From Mytilisepta virgata (Eukaryota > Mollusca > Bivalvia > Mytilida > Mytilidae): a stretch of DNA of 64,000 nucleotides. Position numbers and translations under genes: made by a program. The stretch spans positions 17,143,139-17,207,138 of the forward strand of contig CM051512.1 of the NCBI GenBank assembly GCA_028015205.1, written 5' to 3'. Below, one piece after another: positions 56,601 to 64,000 of this stretch (the stretch's first letter is position 1; each line of letters begins with the position of its first letter). The notes beneath the pieces are model-generated. The model ran no database searches. It saw only the letters and a program-made list of their open reading frames with translations, and was not told where the DNA came from.

Positions 56601-59600
56601 ATTTGTTCTAACATTTAGAAATTTCTATGTTCACTCATATAATTTGTTGAAAACCTTTCTTATATTATGTACTTTTACCATACAAGATACCATGTTGATT
56701 GAATTATTGAAAATATGGGAAAAACACTTTTAATATATGGCAAGACTACAGGAATTTCAACAGCGTTAATGTTTCATAGACCGTAAGATATAATTTTTGC
56801 AATAAAGAAAAGTAAATATGATAAAATTTGGTGAAAACCTTGCAAATGTATTGTATTTAGGATATACATGATATCATACAGTGCATCAAATTTATTTCGG
56901 TATTTTGTGATACATTTATTAGAAAAAAGAATTGAAAATATCCTTCAGATATTGACAAAACTGAGCAATTTAAGGAATCTTTCAAGTATTAAAATTGTTC
57001 TTACATTTTCTATAGTTCTTGATATAAATTGTTGAAAACATTGCTTATATTACATTGTATGTAATTATACCATAGAAGGTGCTATATATGGCAAAAATAC
57101 AGGAATTTAAATAGCGTTAATGTTTCACAGGCAGTAAGTTAGTAAGGTATAATGTGTGATTTTTTTGTTTTTTCTGCAATTTTGTAAAAATATGGTAATA
57201 AAAAAATATTGTGTCCCATGTGTTGTAAAAATAGGAAAAATAGATGTGCCACGAAATAGAATAATCACAAAAGGGTTTGTCCCATGTTATTTTGAACCGG
57301 TCCAATCCCCTGATGAATTTTGCCTGGCCCCTTATCACTACCACTGATTTGACACTTATGCTCGTGAACCGCAAGTCCATGACGTTAAAAAGGTAAAATT
57401 GACACTTTAAATTTACAGTTATATAAATATAAAATTTATCGACCTCATGCAAAATTCTGTCTGTAGCTGGTTTAGTTTTCATCATTTTATATAACTGGGT
57501 TACCTTTTCAGATTTGTTAGGTCACATAACAGATGAGTAAAAAATTAAAGATGGATACCTTGGATTATTTTATATAATCAGTGATGCAATGTATTTAATA
57601 ATATGCGTGTGCTATACATCTTCAAAGACCTGTATTTAAGACATATTGTCATACTCTGTGGAAACATATAACCGTTGTAAACGATATTTTTGAAGCTGTG
57701 ACATCAAAATGTCGGAGGAAACTGAGGATTTGTGGAGTGAGTTTATCATACAATATCATTTTATCCAATGGGGTGTGGTCAGATTGACTTAATATTTATT
57801 ATATTATTCATGTCTTATTTCAACAATAAAGCTCACTACAAGTTTTTATGAAAATAACATATAAAATAGTTAATTAAATGATTATTTGATAAATGGTTTT
57901 TTCCATTTGTGTGTTTGGTCAAATAATTCTTATTAGTACGTGTACGTAACTAACTAAAGCCAATTTCTACCTCTTTTGTTATGACACAGTAGGCTAAATA
58001 CACATCCAATAACAAATCCAATGATCACACCAAGGACAACACCAGCTGCGTGAGAAAAAAGAATTGTACTTTATTAACATTTCTTAACTGGACTGAGCCA
58101 GTCGGAAACGACATCTATCCCCGCACTCCCCACATGTTAATTCCTTTGCACCTTTTTCACAATTATACCTTTGAATACGGGCCCATAATTTTGGAAATCA
58201 AAATTCTAAAAACCTTATTGCACATCTATATATAGATTGTGACAATACCGAAAAGAACTTAAATACATAAAATGAAAGAGTAATTTAGGTCACAAGCTTA
58301 AATTCCCAATTTCCAAAATTCAACACTTATGGGCCCCGAGTTCTGAAAATCAAAATTCTAAAACCTTAATGGGCATCTAAATACAGAATGTGACAACCAT
58401 TTATCTAAATTAAATACATAAAATGAAAAACGAAAGAGGAGTTAAGGTCAAAAGCTTAAATTCACAATTTTCCAAATTCGACCCCTGTGGGCCCAATGTT
58501 TCGAAAATCAAAATTCTAAAACCTTATTGCGCATTTATATACAGTATGTGACAATACTGTATATAAATCAAATGTATGAAATCAAAAATGAAAGCGGAGT
58601 TAAAGTCACAAGCTTTAATTCACAATTTTCGAAAATCTATCCCAATTTTTGAAAATGAAAATTCTAAAACCTTATTGCGAATCTAAATACGGTATGTGAC
58701 AATACTGTATATAAATTAAATGCATAAAGTTAACAATGTACGAGGAGTTTAGGTCACAAGAAAGTATGAAAGACGGAAGGGGGCGATAACAATATCCCCG
58801 AAATTCTTCGAAGTGCGGGGATAATAAACTATTTAGTTGATTAATATTTCAATAAATCAGTCACAGTATATTTCGTCAATATTTGTCGTAGCTAGTTTTG
58901 GAAACGATTTTGTTTCTTTCTGTAGAGAGTGTCATTGTTTACCTTTTATGTTACCTATTTTGGAATTGCTGTTTTAATTTCTCCATAGTTTTCAAAAGAA
59001 TGTTTTGTAAATTCTCATATCTAATTACCGTAAAATACATATTTAACAACTTACGGACACAATCATTTTCTTCACCATTTAGTAGCAACTCAAATAAGAC
59101 GACAACTACAAAACTCAGGGCCGTACATACAAGCATAAAAACGGTCTTGAAAACTAAAAAATACCAATATGCCATGATTGATGATACTATATAAAAATTC
59201 ATGTGATTATATCCATCATGGAAGATGTTCGAAATCGACGGCATGTGTCGAAATATCGGTAAAGGAATACCGAATCGACACAACAGTGGAAATTGTCAAC
59301 AAACTCGAAGTCCAAGGAAAAGACAAAGTCAGGATAACAGAAAACACACAAAAAAAAGTCACAAGGATACATAAATAAAATTTAAAACAAAACGTATGAT
59401 AAACAAAAATTGAACTAGAATGAGGCAGTCTGAAACGACAGCTATCCCCGCACTCCCCACATTTTGTATCCCTGTGCACCTTTTCACAATTATACCTTTG
59501 AATACAGGCTGAAATTTTGGAAAATTAAAATTCTAAAACCTTATTGCACATCTGCATACAGTGTACGACAATACTGTATAAAAATAGAATGTATAAAAGG

Positions 59601-62600
59601 AAAAATGAAGGAAAACTTTCAGTCACCAACCTATCATTCCCAATTTTGGAAATTCAACCCCTAAAGGCCCCAATTTTTGAAATCAAAATTCTAAAACCTT
59701 ATTGCGCCTCCGTATACAGTATGTGACAATCTTTTATATAAACTAAATACATAAAGTGAAAAATGAAAGAGGAGTTAAGGTCACAAGCTTAAATTCAAAA
59801 TTTTCAAAATCAGACCCCTGTGGGCCACAAATTTTTAAAATCAAAGTTTTAAAACCTTATTGTGCATCCAGATACGGTATGTGATAATACTGTATAGAAA
59901 TTAAATGCATTTTAAAACCTTATTGTGCATCCAGATACGGTATGTGATAATACTGTATAGAAATTAAATGCATGAAGTCAAACATGATAGAGGAGTTTAG
60001 GTCACAAGTTTCAATTCCTAATTTTCGAAATTTGACACCTATAAGCCCACATTTTTGAAAATCAAAATTCTAAAACCTTATTACGCATCTACATACAGTA
60101 TGTGACAATACTGTTTATAAATCAAATGTATGAAACCAAAAATGAAAGAGGCGTTTATGTCAGAAGCTTAAATTCACAATTTTCGAAAACCGACCCCTGT
60201 TGGCCCCAATTTTTGAACATCAAAATTCTAAAATCATATTGCACATCTACGTATACACAGTGTGTGACAATACCGTAACGAAATTGAATACATAATGGAA
60301 AATGAAAAATGCGTTTAGGTCACAAGCTTAAATTCCCAATTTTCAAAATTCAACGAGGAGTTTAGGTCACAAGAAAGTGTGACGGACGGACGGACAGACG
60401 GACGCACAGACGGAAGGGGGCGATAACAATATCCCCGAACTTTTTTGAAGTGCGGGGAAAGTAGAAATCGACAGTGATCCCCACACCCCCTGTAGTAGTA
60501 ATATAAAACCTTATTCCCATCCAGAAATAGTATGCAGTTATTCTTTAAAAAATTAAATCAATCAACCTAATGAAAATGAAAAAAAAACCTTAGTTCACAA
60601 GCTTAAACTGACACTTTTTGAAATTTGACCCGAGTGAGCCATGTGGACCCTAATTTTAGAAAATCAATATTCTAAAACCTTATTTCACATCTGCATGTGG
60701 TATTTGGCAATAATGTATAGAAATAAAATGCATAAATTGAAAAACAAAGACGAGTTTATGCCACAAGATGAAATTGATAGTTTTTCGAAATTCGAATAAT
60801 TATTTTTGACAAATGCGCACAATGCGATGTTGACTAGAAGCATGAAGCACACATAAGACCACTAAACTGTTGTATTTTGTTGATAAAATAAAGTTTCAAA
60901 GTTCTATTCTTCATCTCACCGAATGTATTTTACATTTATTGCTTTGCGAGCATTTAGCAAAGCTCGAAATACAACAACAATAAATGTCATGTAATATGTT
61001 GCGACAGTAGAAAAGTGCTTCAGGGTCCAAGGTATAATGTCATACATTCAAATGACGCCAGATCGACAGTCAAAAACGGAAAATAATACGTTGTACAGGA
61101 TCTGGAACTATGGTATTTGCTTTAAAATCTGACAAAAATGTTAGGCTGATTTAATTTTGTTTGTTTAAAGACATTTACGTATTTTTGTGACAGATCTTGC
61201 CTGTAAATGACGCCTTATAGGGTTCACTTTGATTACAGAAATGATGCATACTGTCATATTAGAATCGAAATAATTCATTGGTACCATGCCCTATGGGTAT
61301 TTTATCATGGGTAGGCATTATATATATTTCACGCTCGGTGTAAAATAAGGAAAAAAATATAATGCCTACCTATGTTAAAATAACCATAGAGCATGGCACC
61401 AATGAATTATTTCTTGAATAAAATTATTTTCAAGATGAAGTACAGCAATAAAAACTATGATTGGAATTTTATCACGGTCATGCAGGGATTTGGCGTACAA
61501 AATGCCTTCTTCCAAACTATCAAACTATCAAACATTGCGAAAAATTCCATATAAAAGGATACAATCCATAAAAAATGCATTTTCCTTCTCTAAAATCTGA
61601 AGTATAACGAAGAACATCAATAAAACATGTTATGTTTTTGGTCCATACATGTTAATATTTGATGTAAATTAGAAAAATGAAAAGAAAATCACATTCATAT
61701 TTTTTTTCAATCATGAACCTGTAGTACTTTGCAGTAATTCAATTGCAAGAATGTAGTTTAAAATAAATCATCTCTTTTCCATTGTATCTCTTGTAGACTA
61801 GACTTGCTATAAGTCCCTCTCTAATTAATTAATTAGTACTTTAATATATCAGTCTATATCATCTGCTGTCTATAATGATAACAATTCTATACTGACTGCT
61901 GTGGAGAGAGCCTCTACGCAGCAGTTAGTATAGAATTGTTATCATTATAGACAGCAGATGATATAGACTGATATATTAAAGTACTAATTAATTAATTAGA
62001 GAGGGACTTGTAGCAAGTCTACTTGTAGACGTACTAAGGTATTTTTGAAATACAGTAATTTGATTAAAATTTCATAATTTTTATATTTTGTCTATCGTAT
62101 TTTGATCACGGAATTCTTCTTTTTAGATTAAATCATAGTTTAACAGTTCTTGTACAAAAATTAATAAAAATATAAGATTAATACCAATTAAGACAAATAA
62201 AAAAATTGAAGAATTTAACACCGTTTGCAGTATACTAAACCTGCCATAGTTTGGAAGATGTTACATTTGAATTGCTACATTTACGTTAAAAAATAAAAAA
62301 ACTTTTCGAAATCACACGCAATTCGTTCTGTTCACTTGATGAATTATACCATGAGTATACCTAAAAATAAAATCAAAATCTTTACACTTGAACAATAAAT
62401 AAATACAATATCCACACTGAAAATGATTTTCTAACAATGATTTATTCCTAGTTGACGAAATAATCCAATACTTCCTCGAGGTTTAACATACCTGCTCTTC
62501 TTTTATCTGACCCAGTGATGTATTTTTTCACACAATCTATAAAAACGGAATTTGGTTAAATATGCATTGATCTTATTGACGCGTACTCCAAATTCTATCA

Positions 62601-62996
62601 TTCTGAGCTCAAATATGATCATAAATGTAGGTGTTTTGGAGTCCATGTTGCAATATAAATATATGATATACCCTAAATACGTAATAAACAATTTTTTTCC
62701 GTTTAACGGTTGAAATTCTAATAATCATGTGATAATAACTAATTCTGTACTTTTAAGAGATTATAAACAATATATTTAAATGTTATAATCAAAGACAAAT
62801 CAACATCATGCCAGGTAAATACGAGAAATATAGTTTCTCGGTAAACCTCGATCTTTAAAATGTGAAAATTTAATTATGTCGATTTGATAAATTATCGTAG
62901 TAAACGGGGAAAAATGTTTGAGATTGTTTCTATGGTGATCCACTGAAAAATACCTGCAAGTGATCCCCAAGGTGACCTTTCCCGAAATGTCCCCAT
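50557..62996 (-). CDS. Small single-pass membrane protein, phase-1 exon chain
   Basis: Exons at 62,996-62,954, 62,536-62,492, 58,045-57,971, 56,249-56,190, 51,771-51,703 and 50,687-50,557 all join in phase 1, giving about 140 residues. The N-terminus MGTFRERSPWGSLADCVKKY, with GSDKRRA, precedes a TM helix (GVVLGVIIGFVIGCVFSLL) followed by CHNKR and an acidic, polar tail (GEENEQSEADSC) that ends VERNARHEMLLVILLKRIYD. No family is recognised. There is no signal peptide. Basic residues dominate before the TM, so an N-in, C-out orientation is possible but uncertain. The ATG has a strong context (A at -3, G at +4), but an acceptor-like 'tttgtttag' lies just upstream, so the first exon could be internal. 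Extra exon-like segments at 52,895 and 51,175 are decayed duplicates. Modular phase-1 exons suggest alternative splicing of the tail. Confidence 0.5.
50726..50812 (+). CDS. Possible isolated first exon on the + strand
   Basis: ATG at 50,726 followed by MDMELPRYVQEKLVYVSD and ITSTHPQFATN, then a consensus donor gtaagt at 50,813. No following exon is found within the window, so this may be chance. Confidence 0.2.
51105..51175 (-). CDS. Duplicate acidic exon with lost donor and in-frame stop
   Basis: Acceptor 'cacttttgcag'. It encodes HMQVNESEENEKPETVPLTV then QR and TAA. It aligns with the 51,771 exon (SEENE vs GEENE). At the homologous donor position GGTAAAC has become GATAAAC, which removes the GT and produces the TAA stop. 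It may be an alternative terminal exon or a dead cassette. I see no nearby poly(A) signal. Confidence 0.5.
51703..51771 (-). CDS. 69-nt acidic tail exon
   Basis: Acceptor 'catgcttctgcag', donor 'gtaaac', phase 1-1. It encodes EPHGIHGEENEQSEADSCID then NS. The acceptor region is the same as in the 56,249 exon, so these exons share an origin. Confidence 0.6.
52239..53000 (+). repeat. Segmental duplication, copy 1 (carries decayed exon)
   Basis: Shares 'tatacaattatgatctgtt', 'tttgcaaacctgataggaaa' and 'ttcatcaatgaagtatacat' with copy 2 at high identity for about 700 bp. Confidence 0.8.
52824..52895 (-). pseudogene. Decayed duplicate of the 60-nt tail exon
   Basis: The acceptor 'cttatatag' remains and the start reads EAQQNDDPDTGSS, parallel to DAQDPVTGR in the intact copy. 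Relative to that copy it has a 9-nt insertion and a 1-nt deletion that shifts frame, and the donor GG|GTAAAA has become GGAAAAA. It is not expected to be spliced as an exon. Confidence 0.65.
53010..53685. other. No recognisable gene
   Basis: Sequence between the duplication and the foldback element. The 72-aa minus ORF is unrecognised. Confidence 0.4.
53690..55600. mobile_element. Foldback element with long inverted arms and a GCT-rich core
   Basis: The left arm (about 53,700-54,187) and right arm (about 54,958-55,560) are inverted copies along most of their length. Examples are 'gttaacggaagtgacaccag' vs 'ctggtgtcacttccgttaac', 'tagggtaagggtctcgcatc' vs 'gatgcgagacccttacccta', and 'attaggtcaatgg' vs 'ccattgacctaat'. 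The outer arms contain tandem 'accggaagtga'-type units. The core (54,225-54,955) is a 'cttctcttgctc' and 'gctgctgct' low-complexity repeat that produces large spurious ORFs on both strands. No transposase. A one-armed relative is at 9961-10,450. Confidence 0.8.
55633..56510 (+). repeat. Segmental duplication, copy 2 (carries intact exon)
   Basis: Direct repeat of 52,239-53,000, spanning the exon at 56,249-56,190. A copy-2-specific insertion lies at about 56,330-56,450. Further about 370-bp repeats ('gaccgtaaga.ataatttttgc') continue to about 57,180. Confidence 0.8.
56190..56249 (-). CDS. 60-nt tail exon (intact copy)
   Basis: Acceptor 'catgcttctgcag', donor 'gtaaaa', phase 1-1. It encodes DAQDPVTGRCGTAPSTNPN. 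It is duplicated, in decayed form, at 52,895. Confidence 0.6.
57180..57960. other. Intron of the small membrane-protein gene
   Basis: No exon is visible. The ORFs at 57,117-57,485 are unrecognised. Confidence 0.4.
57971..58045 (-). CDS. Transmembrane exon of the small membrane protein
   Basis: Acceptor 'tttttctcacgcag', donor 'gtagaa', phase 1-1. It encodes GVVLGVIIGFVIGCVFSLL followed by CHNKR. The Gly-spaced hydrophobic helix is a clear TM segment. Confidence 0.75.
58090..58830 (+). repeat. Bivalve tandem-unit element, copy 1
   Basis: Starts 'aaacgacatctatccccgca' and 'ctccccac', has about four units of about 170 bp ('aaaattctaaaaccttattg', 'agtatgtgacaatactgta'), and ends 'gggggcgataacaatatccc' plus 'cgaagtgcggggata'. 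The two ends 'tatccccgcac' and 'gtgcggggata' are inverted. Confidence 0.75.
58840..59410. other. Intronic, no gene seen
   Basis: ORFs on both strands (58,898-59,479) overlap each other and have no phase-1 splice context. Confidence 0.4.
59415..60460 (+). repeat. Bivalve tandem-unit element, copy 2
   Basis: Same architecture as 58,090-58,830 with about six units and an end 'gacggacggacagacggacg' before 'gggggcgataacaatatccc'. A local 67-bp perfect duplication lies at about 59,844-59,977. A diverged unit continues to about 60,790. Confidence 0.75.
60800..61260. other. Intronic, no gene seen
   Basis: AT-rich, with an 'attgctttgcgagcatttag' inverted palindrome at about 60,945. Nothing else is supported. 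Confidence 0.4.
61266..61412. mobile_element. Hairpin MITE
   Basis: Arms 'aattcattggtaccatgccc' plus 'tatgggtattttatcatggg' pair with 'ctatgttaaaataaccatag' plus 'agcatggcaccaatgaatt'. Confidence 0.75.
61795..62030. mobile_element. Near-perfect 110-bp-arm hairpin
   Basis: The left arm (61,795-61,902) and right arm (61,920-62,030) are almost exact inverted copies. Examples are 'actgactgctg' vs 'cagcagttagt', 'tataatgataacaattctat' vs 'atagaattgttatcattata', and 'ctctctaattaattaattag' in both directions. The loop is about 17 bp. No ORF. Confidence 0.85.
62040..62480. other. Intronic, no gene seen
   Basis: AT-rich sequence between the hairpin and the 45-nt exon. No supported feature. Confidence 0.4.
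62492..62536 (-). CDS. 45-nt exon before the TM exon
   Basis: Acceptor 'gtttttatag', donor 'gtatgt', phase 1-1. It encodes CVKKYITGSDKRRA. Confidence 0.55.
62954..62996 (-). CDS. Candidate first exon of the small membrane protein
   Basis: ATG at 62,996. It encodes MGTFRERSPWGSLA and ends with one base before donor 'gtattt'. Confidence 0.45.
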
Positions 62997-63004
62997 CTTG
63001 TTAA

Positions 63005-64000
63005 ATTTCCTAAACAAATTTACTACGCCGATGAACTAAGGGCTCATTCATGCAACCCACTGAAGTAATTATTTAATATTTGTCGCACACCGATAGATAT
63101 GCATATCCGATTGTTACCAGTTCGTTTGAATCAAGTTGTTAAAATCGAAGAAGAAAAATACATTAAGAAGAATTAACAACATGTAATCGGATTCAGAGTC
63201 ACTGTCAATCACCATCGTACGCCTTTTTTCAGTGGAACTGCGAAGTTCAAAATTTTGACTTAATTACAACACATCCTCTCCAGTAAGGTGTGCTTTTTGC
63301 CACAGAACCGGCTCTGCAAGGATATCTGACATTTTTAATATTTCATTTAGCGCACGATGCTTAATTTTTTTAAACGTTTTTAAGATGAACATTGAAAATT
63401 CCAAAGATCTACGAAAATAGAAAAATTGGTTTCTGCAATTACGTAATTGCGTAATTGACCAACCAGCGAATGAGAACAAAGTGATCCACACGTTGATTAT
63501 AGATTTTTTTTTCTATACGGGCTGAAAAGTGTGAAAATTGAACAAGAATCAGAGAAAACAACTCTTTAAAGAAAAAAATACCTTAATGCTCTAACTTTCG
63601 AGTATATTGCGTTGAATTTTTTGCATTTTGATTCTAAACCGCACTATTTTGCATTCATAAAACCTCGCAGAACTTTGCAAGGAAATAAAAGTTTGTCTTG
63701 TGGCTATTTGCAAAGGTTCATCTTTGTTTGGGCATATTTTATAGCTCATTCTAATGAGCTATACATGAATTGAAGTTTGGATTATCCCTACATTTTCACA
63801 CACTATATAAAAATAACTACCAATTTTAGTAACTTTTTCATGAGTATCAAAATCGCTACGCACATAATGTAAGTTCAGTATCTGAATTTCTGACACTTAT
63901 ATCCTATTTTTCGTAAACTTCGTTGTTTTTAATTAACTAGTATTTTTTTTTTCAAATTGTATTATGTATCAAAACAAAGACACATTTAAATAAACACAAA
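63005..64000. other. Upstream of the small membrane-protein gene
   Basis: A TATA-like 'attaaataattac' on the minus strand at about 63,066-63,080 could be a promoter for the 62,996 start. The ORF 63,264-63,491 is unrecognised. No exon is seen to the window end. Confidence 0.35.

Overview
The window looks like nuclear DNA from a bivalve mollusc, probably mussel-like. It is AT-rich, its genes are split by long introns, and it is crowded with repeats I recognise as typical of bivalves: hairpin MITEs, TIR elements, a tRNA-derived SINE, 5'-truncated retroelement tails, and tandem blocks bounded by an 'agctcacctggcc' motif. The species call is an inference from repeat style and gene structure, not from a marker gene. 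Almost all real coding sequence is in short exons that simple ORF calling misses. I assembled these by hand from splice sites and reading phase.

Layout: 1-12,200 is mostly repeat-derived, with a possible transposase remnant at about 5.0-5.2 kb. A B-box (TRIM-like) protein lies at 12,233-13,213 (+). From 13.2 to 19.9 kb there are a TTAA-flanked MITE, a hairpin, a SINE, retroelement tails and a tandem repeat. The 3' half of a gamma-glutamyltransferase gene runs from 19,941 to 26,268 (+). Its catalytic Thr is present, but the exon for the conserved Gly-rich loop is not visible and no heavy-chain exons are seen upstream. 26.3-32.7 kb is probable 3' UTR plus MITEs.

On the minus strand, 41,783-32,749 encodes a small predicted type I receptor. 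Its parts, in order, are a signal-peptide exon, an Ig-like exon lacking both canonical cysteines, a TM exon, a 46-nt juxtamembrane exon and a cytoplasmic tail with three YxxL/I motifs. All exon phases join. A second Ig-like exon lies upstream at 43,359-43,012. The gene's last intron holds a 2.7 kb inverted minisatellite inside an approximately 5 kb inverted-repeat-bounded block.

A second minus-strand gene (62,996-50,557) encodes a predicted single-pass membrane protein of about 140 aa built entirely of phase-1 exons. Two of its exons have duplicated and decayed copies. A 1.9 kb foldback element sits between one duplicated pair. Retroelement RT and LINE fragments, a frameshifted transposase-like fragment and several TIR elements fill the remaining introns and gaps. 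The strongest biological interest is this pair of small modular membrane proteins and the exon-duplication and decay record in the second.
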